A stretch of 14,321 nt of DNA from an uncultured Burkholderiales bacterium (GCA_903871865.1 CAIQIL010000541.1:1-14321), one strand, 5' to 3'. Counted from the stretch's first letter, positions 1-6,621 are shown. Notes: a model not told the origin generated them from the sequence alone. Made by a program: numbers and translations.

Positions 1-96
1 ACGGTGCCCCATGTCCATGAGCTGCCACCCCATCTTTGGCCTTGCGGCGGCCTGAGCCTGTGCTCTTTGGCAAAATAGACCCTCTAAGGAAATTGA

Positions 97-759
97 ATGT
101 CCAGCCCAGACACAGCCCTCCCGCCTGCCGCCGAGCAACCCGCCGAGCCCCTGACCCCCGTGGCCCACGCCTTGGTCGAGTTCCTGGCCGAAGCCCGGGT
201 GCCCACCGAGCACGGCAGCTTCACCATGAAGCTGTTCCGCGAAAAAGCCACGGGCCTGGAGCACGTGGCCATGGTCATGGGCGACGTCCGCGGCAGCGCC
301 CTGGTGCGCGTGCATTCCGAATGCATGACCGGCGACGTCTTCGGCTCGCTGCGCTGCGACTGCGGCCCGCAGCTCCATTTCGCGATGAACGAAATCGGCA
401 AGCGCGGCAGCGGCGTGGTGGTTTACTTGCGCCAGGAAGGGCGGGGCATTGGCCTGGCCAACAAGCTGCGCGCCTACCAACTGCAAGACCAGGGCATGGA
501 CACCGTCGAGGCCAACCAGCACCTGGGCTTTGCCGCTGACCTGCGCAAGTTCGACGCCGCGGTCGAGATCCTCTCCGCGCTGGGCATTTCCTCGGTCAAG
601 CTCATGACCAACAACCCGCGCAAGGTGGACACCCTGCGCGAGCACGGCGTGGCCGTCGAAGAACGGGTGCCTGTGCGAAGCGATGTCCAGCCCGAAAACG
701 AGCGCTACCTGGACACCAAAGCCCGCAAGCTCGGCCACCACATCGACTGGCTGGGCTGA
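97..759 (+). CDS. ribA: GTP cyclohydrolase II
   Basis: Cytosolic zinc enzyme that opens GTP to 2,5-diamino-6-ribosylamino-4(3H)-pyrimidinone 5'-phosphate, formate and pyrophosphate, the first step of riboflavin synthesis. The 220-residue product is a stand-alone RibA (E. coli RibA is 196 residues), not fused to a RibB domain. Seen: the zinc-binding stretch HSECMTGDVFGSLRCDCG (Cys76, Cys87, Cys89) and the catalytic segment RQEGRGIGLANK (about 112-123), followed by the LMTNNPRK segment typical of the family's C-terminal part. The first about 25 residues are an Ala/Pro-rich extension. The ATG at 97 is preceded by AAGGAA at a good distance. A cation efflux gene begins 3 bp after its stop, so the two are probably co-transcribed. 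Chromosomal host gene, not part of the element. Confidence 0.96.
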   Translation: MSSPDTALPPAAEQPAEPLTPVAHALVEFLAEARVPTEHGSFTMKLFREKATGLEHVAMVMGDVRGSALVRVHSECMTGDVFGSLRCDCGPQLHFAMNEIGKRGSGVVVYLRQEGRGIGLANKLRAYQLQDQGMDTVEANQHLGFAADLRKFDAAVEILSALGISSVKLMTNNPRKVDTLREHGVAVEERVPVRSDVQPENERYLDTKARKLGHHIDWLG

Positions 760-762
760 AGC

Positions 763-1689
763 ATGGCCATCGACCTCGACCCCCGCGACGACCCCGAACA
801 GGACTCGCCCGAACGCCACCAGGTGGCCCAGCGCAGCACCCTGGTCAGCGTGGCCGTCAACCTCGTATTGACCACCGTGCAAGTGGCCGTGGGCGTGATC
901 GCGCACTCCCAGGCCCTGATCGCCGATGGCATCCATTCGCTGTCCGACCTGATTGCCGATTTCGTCGTGCTGCTGGCCAACCGGCACAGCCACAAGGAGG
1001 CCGACGAAGACCTCCACTACGGCCACCAGCGCTACGAAACGGCGGCCTCCCTGGTGCTGGGCATGCTGCTGCTCAGCGTGGGCGTGGGCATGCTCTGGAG
1101 CGCCGTGCACAAGCTCAGCGACCCAGACACCATCCCCAAGGTGCAGGTGATGGCGCTGTACGTGGCCCTGGGCGCACTCGCTGCCAAGGAGCTGCTGTTC
1201 CGCTACATGCTGGCCGCGGCCGAGCGCGTGCGCTCCAGCATGCTCGTCGCCAACGCCTGGCATGCGCGCTCTGATGCCGCCTCATCCCTGGTGGTGGCGC
1301 TGGGCATCGTCGGCAACCTCGCGGGCTACCCGCTGCTGGATCCCGTGGCCGCGCTCATCGTCGGCTTCATGGTCAGCAAGATGGGCTGGGAGTTCGGCTG
1401 GGAGGCCTTGCACGACCTGATGGACCGCTCCGCCTCGCAAGACCAGATCGAGCAGATCGGCAGCCTCATCCGCGAAACCCCTGGCGTGCAAGGATTGCAC
1501 GACCTGCGCACCCGCAGGATGGGCGACATGATCCTGGTGGACGCCCACCTCGAAGTCGACGGCAACCTCACCGTGCAGCAAGGCCATGACATCGCCGTGC
1601 AAGCCCGTCAGCGGGTCATGCAGGCCCTGCCGGTGCTGGACGTGCTCACGCACCTGGACCCGGTCGAGGCCAAGCCTCTGAGCACCTGA
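763..1689 (+). CDS. Cation diffusion facilitator (FieF/ZnT-like) metal efflux transporter
   Basis: A 308-residue inner-membrane proton/divalent-metal antiporter of the CDF family. Seen: about six hydrophobic segments between residues 25 and 205; the metal-site motif HSLSD in TM2 (His58, Asp62); and its partner HARSD in TM5 (His167, Asp171). HxxxD in both helices is the arrangement seen in many zinc transporters, whereas E. coli FieF has DxxxD in TM2, so zinc is a reasonable substrate guess. The TM2-TM3 loop holds EDLHYGHQRYE, the family signature. The C-terminal about 90 residues form the usual cytoplasmic dimer domain. It starts 3 bp after ribA, and its stop faces the converging diguanylate cyclase gene 27 bp away. 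Which metal is exported cannot be told from sequence alone. Confidence 0.93.
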   Translation: MAIDLDPRDDPEQDSPERHQVAQRSTLVSVAVNLVLTTVQVAVGVIAHSQALIADGIHSLSDLIADFVVLLANRHSHKEADEDLHYGHQRYETAASLVLGMLLLSVGVGMLWSAVHKLSDPDTIPKVQVMALYVALGALAAKELLFRYMLAAAERVRSSMLVANAWHARSDAASSLVVALGIVGNLAGYPLLDPVAALIVGFMVSKMGWEFGWEALHDLMDRSASQDQIEQIGSLIRETPGVQGLHDLRTRRMGDMILVDAHLEVDGNLTVQQGHDIAVQARQRVMQALPVLDVLTHLDPVEAKPLST

Positions 1690-1701
1690 ACCTCAGCTTC
1701 A

Positions 1702-1730
1702 GCCTGAGCCCAGGCTTCAAGCGCTCAGGC
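1702..1730. terminator. Possible hairpin between convergent genes
   Basis: GCCTGAGC at 1702-1709 and GCTCAGGC at 1723-1730 form a perfect 8-bp stem with a 13-base loop. It lies between the stop of the transporter and the last codons of the converging cyclase gene, where a bidirectional terminator is expected. There is no T-run, so the call is weak. Confidence 0.3.
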
Positions 1731-2991
1731 CGCACACCCGGTTGCGGCCTTCGAGCTTGGCCTGTTGCAGCGCCTGCTCCGCCACCGCCATGACCTGCGC
1801 CACCGTGAGCTGTGGTCCCGCCTGACAGGAGACCACGCCCACGCTGACCGTCAGGTGCAAGGCCGTGGTTGAGCTCTCGTGCCGGACCTGCAGGGCCTCC
1901 ACGGCCTGGCGGATGCGCTCGGCCGCGCCCACGGCGAACGAGGCATCGGTGCGCGGCAGCACCACCATGAACTCCTCGCCGCCGTAACGCGCGACGGTGT
2001 CGCCTGTGCGGCGCTGGCCGTCTTGCAGCACACGCGCCACTTTCTGCAAACAGGCATCACCGGCCGGGTTGCCGTAGCGCTCGTTGAATTTCTTGAAGTG
2101 GTCGATGTCCACCAGCAGCACGCTGAGGGGGTCACCATCGCGCCTGGCGCGCTCCCACAGCAAGGACAGGTGCTCCTGGATGTGGCTGCGGTTGTGCATG
2201 CCCGTCAGCGCATCGATGTCAGACACCTCGCGCAAACGCGTGTGGGCCAAGCTGAGCTCGCTCAACAGGCCGCGCTCGCGCAGGGTCAGGAGGTAACGCC
2301 GCCGCTCATCGCGCTCCAGGAAGTAATTGGCACTGAGGGTGAACATGGCCACGGCCAGCACCATCGAGCTGATGGGCCACAGCAGGCGGGCAGGGAAGTC
2401 TGGGGTGGCCATCACGCCCGCCACGAAGGTGCCCAGCAAGACCCCTGTGAACACGGCCGCGAACCAGAACCGCAGCCGCTGCACCACGTTGCCATAGGTG
2501 ATGACGACCATGAACCCCACCGGGTAGAAGTACACCAGCGGGCTGCGCGACAGCATCAGGATGATGGCCAGACTGACCGCCGCACCGATGCCGCCCAGCA
2601 AGGCCAGCACATCCACGATGCTGGGCGGGGCCTGGCGCAACCAGGGCAGGGTGCCTTTGTGGAAGCCGTAAAGCGCCAACAGCGAAATGGGCGTGAACAC
2701 CAGCAGGCGCAACTCCACGGCCAGCCAGAAGACATCGCGGGCCATCAGGTAATCGGCCAACAGGAAACCGTTGTAGATGAACAGCGAAATCAGGCCACTG
2801 ATCAGGAAATGCCGGGCACGCGCCGCTGCGCCATCCTGCTGGAACTGCTGCTCCATGTCGGAGGGGAAGGACATCCATGGGAAGCCATGCTCCAGCAGCT
2901 CGTGGATGCGGTCCATGGACGTGCGCTGGCGGAAGGCGCCGAAATCGCTTTCAGGGAAGGGCTGAAGAGGGGGCTGCGCCGCGGTGCTCAT
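1717..2991 (-). CDS. Membrane diguanylate cyclase (GGDEF), downstream paralogue
   Basis: A 424-residue protein that should make cyclic di-GMP from two GTP at the inner membrane. Seen: an N-terminal soluble stretch with FPSDMEQQFQQ; five or six hydrophobic segments (about 60-215); a probable signalling helix (LRERGLLSELSLAHTRLREVSDID); and a GGDEF domain with the active loop GGEEF at 337-341. RTGD lies five residues before GGEEF and forms an RxxD inhibitory site, so product inhibition is likely. The ATG at 2991 was chosen because it follows the upstream cyclase stop by 2 bp. The open frame runs on to 3309, but that extension lies inside the neighbour and has no membrane-protein character. The domain order and the FP..E..FQQ motif match the adjacent protein, so the pair arose by tandem duplication. 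No separate sensor domain is recognised; the membrane part may be the sensor. Confidence 0.92.
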   Translation of the reverse strand: MSTAAQPPLQPFPESDFGAFRQRTSMDRIHELLEHGFPWMSFPSDMEQQFQQDGAAARARHFLISGLISLFIYNGFLLADYLMARDVFWLAVELRLLVFTPISLLALYGFHKGTLPWLRQAPPSIVDVLALLGGIGAAVSLAIILMLSRSPLVYFYPVGFMVVITYGNVVQRLRFWFAAVFTGVLLGTFVAGVMATPDFPARLLWPISSMVLAVAMFTLSANYFLERDERRRYLLTLRERGLLSELSLAHTRLREVSDIDALTGMHNRSHIQEHLSLLWERARRDGDPLSVLLVDIDHFKKFNERYGNPAGDACLQKVARVLQDGQRRTGDTVARYGGEEFMVVLPRTDASFAVGAAERIRQAVEALQVRHESSTTALHLTVSVGVVSCQAGPQLTVAQVMAVAEQALQQAKLEGRNRVCGLSA

Positions 2992-2993
2992 GG

Positions 2994-4232
2994 TCAATCC
3001 TGGGTCCCGAAGGCAATGACACGGTTGCGACCGCGCTTCTTGGCCAGGTGCAAGGCCTCGTCGGCCGCGGCCAGCAGTTGCGCCATGTTCGCATGCGGCG
3101 AGTTGGGCCGCATGCAGGACACGCCCACGCTCACGGTGACATCGCCCAGCGCCTCCACACCCTTGCGAACGCGCTCGGCCGCACCCACGGCCGTCTGCAA
3201 CGAGGTGTCGCTCATGGCCACGATGAACTCTTCGCCGCCGAAGCGGGCGACCATGTCCTCCGGGCGGCGCAAGCGGTGTTTGAGGATGCCAGCCACTGCC
3301 TTGAGGCAAGCGTCGCCCCGCAGATGGCCTTGCCGTCCGTTGTAAGCCTTGAAGTCGTCGATGTCGATGAGCATGAGGGAGATCTCATGACCATCTTCGC
3401 GGGCCTGGGCCCACATCGCCAGCAAGGACGCGTCGAAATGACGCCGGCTGGCCAGTTCGGTCAGCAAGTCGCTGCGCGATGCGGCTTCCAGGCGGGCGTT
3501 GGCTTGGCGCAACTCGTCTTGCAGCACGCGGTCGCGCATCAAGCGCAGCCAGTTCTCCCGCACATCGCGCTCTTGGGAGTAGGCGCCGTACAAGGTGAAC
3601 ACCACGGCCGAGATCAGGGTCAACGCCCCTGGCGCCATGATGGTGACGGGTGCGTCGGGCACCTGCCACCAGCCGTAGAAATAGATCGCCACGACCAGGC
3701 TGTCGAGCACCAGCGCAGGGCGAAACCGCAAGCGCGCCACCGTGTTGCAGTACACGACGATGACCGTGACACTGACCAGATAGGGCCCGGCCAAAGCGTC
3801 CTGGCTGCGCACGCACAACCAGGTGTTGAGCGCCGCAGCACAACAACCTGCCACCACGATCATGGCTTCGCGCAGGCGCGGACTGGGCATGCGCATGAGG
3901 ACGAAAAGCCCAGCCAAGGTGGCCGGCGTGTAGATGAACAGGCGCCAGTGGAGGGCCGTGTCAAACACATCCGGGATCATCATCCAGTCGGACAGCAGCA
4001 GCCAGTTGAACAGCACACTGACGAGCGCGCTGCTGACAAGCAAGGTGCGCAGACGCTGCGGGCCGGTTTCTTGCTGGAAGCGGCTTTCCAGTTCATGCGG
4101 AAAGCGCAGCCCCTGCAGGCCTGTGCGCAACACCTCGTCCAGCACCTGGGACTCGACCGGGTCGGCCACCAACGGGCGCAGCTCACGCACAGACGCCACC
4201 GGGCGCCCCCATGGCGCAGGCGGTGGCGCCAT
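2994..4232 (-). CDS. Membrane diguanylate cyclase (GGDEF), upstream paralogue
   Basis: Second cyclic di-GMP synthase of the pair, 412 residues with the start chosen here. Seen: FPHELESRFQQ near residue 45, about six hydrophobic segments, a short linker helix, then a GGDEF domain with GGEEF at 332-336 and an RPED inhibitory site five residues before it. The start is uncertain. The frame stays open to a GTG at 4406 with another ATG at 4319, but the extra codons look non-coding (AT-rich third positions) and the ATG at 4232 gives an N-terminus of the same length as the paralogue. None of the three starts has a clear Shine-Dalgarno. It is the first gene of a two-gene leftward operon whose promoter must lie between about 4233 and 4411, or inside the element, because the dif-like junction is only about 180 bp upstream. 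Confidence 0.88.
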   Translation of the reverse strand: MAPPPAPWGRPVASVRELRPLVADPVESQVLDEVLRTGLQGLRFPHELESRFQQETGPQRLRTLLVSSALVSVLFNWLLLSDWMMIPDVFDTALHWRLFIYTPATLAGLFVLMRMPSPRLREAMIVVAGCCAAALNTWLCVRSQDALAGPYLVSVTVIVVYCNTVARLRFRPALVLDSLVVAIYFYGWWQVPDAPVTIMAPGALTLISAVVFTLYGAYSQERDVRENWLRLMRDRVLQDELRQANARLEAASRSDLLTELASRRHFDASLLAMWAQAREDGHEISLMLIDIDDFKAYNGRQGHLRGDACLKAVAGILKHRLRRPEDMVARFGGEEFIVAMSDTSLQTAVGAAERVRKGVEALGDVTVSVGVSCMRPNSPHANMAQLLAAADEALHLAKKRGRNRVIAFGTQD

Positions 4233-4363
4233 GGGCGATGAGGAGGATGCTTCGAACTTTCTCACGCCTGGCCTTAACGGGTCATCTTTAACGCGGCACT
4301 CAATGTCGCACCGATCCATCGTAAAGGAAAGACTCTGACTGCTCGGCAGGTGCGTCCCATCGC

Positions 4364-4789
4364 TTACCCTGAAGCCACAGACGCCAAGTTCAGCATCTTT
4401 CCACACACGATGGTTAACATAATATACATATCGTCCCCCTGGGAAGTGGGACGTTTAGCAGAGGCGCGCGCGTCAACAGGGGCAGTTAATAGGGTTCCAC
4501 CCACAACTGCAATTCCTGCCAGGCTGGCCATGACCTCGGCGTACCTCGACCAGACCTGGCGGGCGTCGTCGGAGGTGGCGCGCTCGGCCGCGGCCGCGGC
4601 AAGGATGGGCAAGGGATCGACCTCGAGGAGGTGCGCCAAGCGAATGGCGGTGTCGTCGCCCAGGTAGCTTTTCCGCGTCCTGTAGCGGCTCATTTGGGCG
4701 GTGGACACCCCCAGGCGCTTCGACATGGCGTAGTCGCTCAGGCCGAGGCGCTTTTCTGCTTCGTTGATCCAGTCAAGAGTGGTTTTCAA
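4364..4789 (-). CDS. Phage-type HTH repressor (DUF3693-like), C-terminus ending in host DNA
   Basis: Probable lysogeny repressor, 141 residues as integrated. Seen: a helix-turn-helix near the N-terminus (SDYAMSKRLGVSTAQMSRYR), a following helical part (LGDDTAIRLAHLLEVDPLPILAA, split here for reading as LGDDTAIRLAHLL and EVDPLPILAA), and a hydrophobic segment VMASLAGIAVVGGTLL. The arrangement recalls DUF3693 phage proteins. The start is taken as TTG at 4789 because AAGG sits 8 bases before it; a GTG at 4798 has no spaced Shine-Dalgarno. The frame passes through the dif-like site (encoding DDMYIM), so its last codons, about 17 residues to the stop at 4364, are host sequence. At the right-hand junction the same frame continues with a different basic tail. 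It is divergent from the early genes, as a master regulator would be. Confidence 0.78.
   Translation of the reverse strand: MKTTLDWINEAEKRLGLSDYAMSKRLGVSTAQMSRYRTRKSYLGDDTAIRLAHLLEVDPLPILAAAAAERATSDDARQVWSRYAEVMASLAGIAVVGGTLLTAPVDARASAKRPTSQGDDMYIMLTIVCGKMLNLASVASG
4411..4480 (+). repeat. Left copy of 70-bp terminal direct repeat
   Basis: Identical to 14252-14321 except at position 4416 (A here, G at 14257). The first 29 bases hold the dif-like site. The remaining 41 are the 3' coding part of the element's repressor, so the identity beyond the core is element sequence met twice, not a long att core. The repeat is cut off by the window end and may be longer. Confidence 0.95.
4412..4439 (-). 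other. dif-like XerCD recombination site, left junction (attL)
   Basis: Read on the minus strand this is a 28-bp site with the dif layout: XerC-side arm GGGGGACGATA, 6-bp centre TGTATA, XerD-side arm TTATGTTAACC. The centre and the first nine bases of the XerD arm equal those of E. coli dif, whose XerD arm is TTATGTTAAAT. The XerC arm is diverged, as in attP sites of other Xer-exploiting phages. The XerD arm is expected to be host DNA, and the XerC side, which continues into the repressor gene, to be element DNA. That fits the single base difference from the right-hand site lying in the XerD arm. Confidence 0.82.
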
Positions 4790-5016
4790 GGCCGTCACCT
4801 TAGAAAGAGCCCCTTAGGGCGGTGCTGAAGTGTCCCCTACATGCTACACAGTGCGCAATGTCTTCATGGGGTGTAGACGTCTTCTAGGGTTGTAGATAGG
4901 ATGCCTCTCGGACCCCGGCACTTCAACAACTGCCGGGCCGTCACCCCTAGGTTTGTGTCGGGGTTCCCCCCTTAGGGGGTGGGTGGCGGGCTGGGTAGAT
5001 CGTGACGGGATCGACC
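4790..5016. promoter_or_regulatory. Divergent control region between repressor and early operon
   Basis: A 227-bp gap that must hold the promoters of the leftward repressor and rightward early genes. Seen: CTACA at 4837-4841 and 4844-4848 facing TGTAG at 4872-4876 and 4891-4895. The pair CTACAC (4844-4849) and GTGTAG (4871-4876) forms an inverted repeat that could be an operator. CCTTAGG cores lie at 4812-4818 and 4970-4976. No convincing -35/-10 pair was found by eye on either strand, so promoter positions are left open. Confidence 0.5.
4966..4979. promoter_or_regulatory. CCTTAGG-centred inverted repeat before early operon
   Basis: Six C, then TTA, then five G form a near-perfect inverted repeat about 40 bp before the first early ATG. 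The same core, CCCCTTAGGG, occurs at 4810-4819 near the repressor start, and CCTAAGG plus CCTTAGG occur at 8420-8440 just before the candidate late promoter. It could be a protein-binding site or a short hairpin. Confidence 0.4.
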
Positions 5017-5238
5017 ATGCAAATCTGTGTAAATGACCAGGGCCATGCGGCCGTGGCGGGCCTTCCGGCCCGCGGCGCAGTACGCCTGCAGCTGACCGGC
5101 GCCGCGATGATCGGTGGCCAGGTGCTGTACCTCTCCCCCCTCGAGGCCAAGACGCTGGCCAACGTGCTGCAACTGCACGCCCTCCTGGTCGAAACGACCG
5201 CCATGAAAAAGGAGGCGGCAAATGCAAGTGCAATTTGA
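5017..5238 (+). CDS. Small early protein of unknown function
   Basis: A 73-residue protein, the first gene of the early operon. No recognised domain. It has a beta-like first half (MQICVNDQGHAAVAG and ARGAVRLQLTG) and a helical second half with SPLEAKTLANVLQLHALLVE. The ATG at 5017 has GGGA about 8 bases upstream; a GTG at 5002 is an alternative. Its last 17 bases overlap the next gene, whose Shine-Dalgarno lies inside it, so the two are likely translationally coupled. The position directly after the control region suggests an early regulatory or replication accessory role, but that is inference. Confidence 0.6.
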   Translation: MQICVNDQGHAAVAGLPARGAVRLQLTGAAMIGGQVLYLSPLEAKTLANVLQLHALLVETTAMKKEAANASAI

Positions 5239-5446
5239 TGACAGATATGGGGTTGCCACAATTGGCAAAATCTTTTCTTTTTTTCGACATACTCGCGGCC
5301 ATATTTGCCCTGGCCTTTACTGCGTATTTATTGACCATGGCTTGAAATCATGGTTTTTCGGCAAGATTCTCGAATCAGGTACGGCGGCAATAATTTACGC
5401 AGTGGTCGATGATTTCGGCGACCTGGTGGAGGTGGGCCATGCGTAA
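5222..5446 (+). CDS. Small early protein of unknown function, AT-richer than its neighbours
   Basis: A 74-residue protein. Not recognised. Seen: a strong Shine-Dalgarno (AAGGAGG ending 7 bases before ATG); an aromatic, Cys-containing middle (FSFFRHTRGH and CPGLYCVFIDHG); and an acidic end (VVDDFGDLVEVGHA). It looks like a small beta-rich fold with segments that suggest a short SH3-like or barrel protein, but this is only an impression. The DNA from about 5240 to 5410 is visibly AT-richer than the rest of the element, which may mark recent acquisition. It overlaps the preceding gene by 17 bases and the following one by 8, so it belongs to the early operon. Confidence 0.65.
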   Translation: MQVQFDDRYGVATIGKIFSFFRHTRGHICPGLYCVFIDHGLKSWFFGKILESGTAAIIYAVVDDFGDLVEVGHA

Positions 5447-5681
5447 TACCTCCGACCTGGCCACCGCGGAAATCCCCGGCTTGCCGACCTGGTCAACAGC
5501 TCCAACTGGCCAGCGATTCACCATGCAGCAGCAGGGCTACCAGGGCCCCAAAGAGCGCGACCGCTGCGAAACCTGCCGCTTCGTGTGCGGCGGCTTCCCT
5601 GGCCACCCCCTGCGGTGCGCCCTGGGCGACTTCCCCGTCCAGCGCGGCGGATTGTGCCCCCAGCACCTCGACCAGGACTGA
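5439..5681 (+). CDS. Small Cys-rich, probably zinc-binding early protein
   Basis: An 80-residue protein. Five cysteines lie in its second half: CETCRFVC (Cys43, Cys46, Cys50), Cys60 and Cys73, with His56 and His76 nearby. CxxC followed by a later Cys/His pair suggests a zinc-binding or Fe-S-like knuckle. The N-terminal 35 residues look disordered. The ATG at 5439 follows GGAGGTG at good spacing and overlaps the previous gene by 8 bases; an in-frame ATG at 5409 lies deeper inside the neighbour and is less likely. The next gene (replication initiator) starts 4 bp after its stop. A role in DNA binding or replication is plausible from position only. Confidence 0.65.
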   Translation: MRNTSDLATAEIPGLPTWSTAPTGQRFTMQQQGYQGPKERDRCETCRFVCGGFPGHPLRCALGDFPVQRGGLCPQHLDQD

Positions 5682-5685
5682 CGCG

Positions 5686-6579
5686 GTGCGACTCGTCCAC
5701 ACCGTGGCGCACGCGCGCCACGCTGCCCCTGCCTTTGCCGTCCTCAAGGATCACGAGCTTCTGACGCTGCGCCAGCTGCCCGCCTGGGTGCGCTGGCTGT
5801 ACCTCGAGCTGGTGGCCATGTCCGACTTCAAGAGCGGCCGCGTTCGCACCTCCTACGCCCAGCTGGCCGCGCTGCTGGGCTATGACGCCCCCGAGCACGG
5901 CCCACGCGTGCCAGTGCCCACCCTGAAGCAGATCCGCACCGCCCTGGACCACCTGGCCGGGGTGGGCCTGACCGGCCGCGACAAGCGCACCAACGAGCAG
6001 ACCGGAGCCCTCGAAATTCTCGTTTTGACGCGTGAAGGCTTCGGCACGTCCACGAAGGAACAGGGCAGGGTTCAGGGCAGGGGGGTGTCGCCCCGAAAGG
6101 CCGATGAACACAGGGCAAAGCCGAAGCAGGCCCCCACATCTGGGCAGGGTTCAGGGCAGGTGTATCAGGAGATTAATTCATTACTTCCCCTACCCCTTCA
6201 TGTGGATAAGTTGTCCACAGGCGACGGCCGCAAAAGAGCAGCGGAATTGAGCGACCGACTCGCCCGCGAGCGGGGGAAAAAAAGGGCCCCCCAGGGGGCC
6301 AGCCATCCGCCCCTGCGGGGCACCCCCCCCGTGGTGCCTGCGATGACGGCCCTGGGCGATGTGCTGCCTGGGGTTGATCACCAGGGCCCCCCAGGGGGCC
6401 AGGCATCCGCCCCTGCGGGGCACGCCCCCCCGATCCGATCGCCTGGCCACCAGGTGGGCGATGCGACGGCACACGGTCTTGATGACGCGGGGCCCGGAAT
6501 TTCTGGCAAAGACCCAGCCCGCGAACGGGCACCGAGCAAGCCGACCACGCGGGGAGGCCCGAAATCGGGCGATGGCTGA
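5686..6579 (+). CDS. Probable winged-helix replication initiator with low-complexity C-terminus
   Basis: A 297-residue protein starting at GTG 5686, 4 bp after the previous stop. Residues about 17-115 look like a winged-helix DNA-binding domain: VLKDHELLTLRQLP, WVRWLYLELVAMSDF, then RTSYAQLAALLGY and TLKQIRTALDHLAGVGL as the helix pair, and a beta wing ending GALEILVLTREG. This resembles N-terminal domains of phage O-like and plasmid initiators. The remainder is Gly/Pro/Arg-rich and probably disordered. The gene contains iteron-like repeats, an AT-rich stretch and two DnaA boxes (6061-6219), the lambda-O style of origin inside the initiator gene. Two copies of a 47-bp repeat exactly 100 bp apart fall in different reading phases of this frame, so the far C-terminus may be tolerated filler or not truly protein-coding. 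No rolling-circle Rep motifs or polymerase domain are seen. Confidence 0.65.
   Translation: MRLVHTVAHARHAAPAFAVLKDHELLTLRQLPAWVRWLYLELVAMSDFKSGRVRTSYAQLAALLGYDAPEHGPRVPVPTLKQIRTALDHLAGVGLTGRDKRTNEQTGALEILVLTREGFGTSTKEQGRVQGRGVSPRKADEHRAKPKQAPTSGQGSGQVYQEINSLLPLPLHVDKLSTGDGRKRAAELSDRLARERGKKRAPQGASHPPLRGTPPVVPAMTALGDVLPGVDHQGPPGGQASAPAGHAPPIRSPGHQVGDATAHGLDDAGPGISGKDPARERAPSKPTTRGGPKSGDG
6061..6219 (+). other. Candidate replication origin: CAGGGCA iterons, AT-rich stretch, two DnaA boxes
   Basis: CAGGGCA occurs at 6061-6067, 6073-6079, 6111-6117 and 6152-6158, within a 19-bp direct repeat at 6063-6081 and 6142-6160. An AT-rich stretch (about 6161-6186) follows, then TGTGGATAA at 6201-6209, the exact complement of the DnaA box TTATCCACA, and TTGTCCACA at 6211-6219, one mismatch from it. 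Together they look like a theta-type origin served by the local initiator plus host DnaA. Two more overlapping CAGGGCA copies lie at 6597-6608. Confidence 0.6.
6284..6330 (+). repeat. GC-rich 47-bp repeat, copy 1, with two hairpins
   Basis: Copy of a 47-bp unit also found at 6384-6430, 45 of 47 positions identical and exactly 100 bp apart. Each copy holds two self-complementary blocks: GGCCCCC facing GGGGGCC (6285-6300), and GCCCC-TGC-GGGGC near the 3' half. It lies about 65 bp after the DnaA boxes. Confidence 0.85.
6384..6430 (+). repeat. GC-rich 47-bp repeat, copy 2, with two hairpins
   Basis: Second copy of the unit at 6284-6330. The 100-bp period is not a multiple of three, so the two copies encode different peptides in the surrounding open frame. 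That argues the DNA or RNA structure, not the protein, is what is repeated. Confidence 0.85.
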
Positions 6580-6621
6580 TCGAACGGGCAGGGGTGCAGG
6601 GCAGGGCAGCAGAGCAGGCAC

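Noticed and set aside
1879..3345. Long rightward open frame (488 codons) opposite the first cyclase gene, and a similar one at 2877-4241
   Set aside because: Antisense shadows of GC-rich GGDEF genes; His/Gln/Arg-rich composition, no recognisable domain, while the opposite strand has clear GGDEF motifs and membrane helices.
4844..4876. Possible CRISPR-like or operator repeats in the control region
   Set aside because: Only short CTACA/TGTAG pairs; no regular repeat-spacer array. Kept only as a possible operator within the control region.
5686..6579. Reading the early gene as a rolling-circle Rep like PM2 P12
   Set aside because: No HUH motif or paired catalytic tyrosines were seen; the N-terminal part is winged-helix-like and the embedded repeats suggest a different mode of replication.
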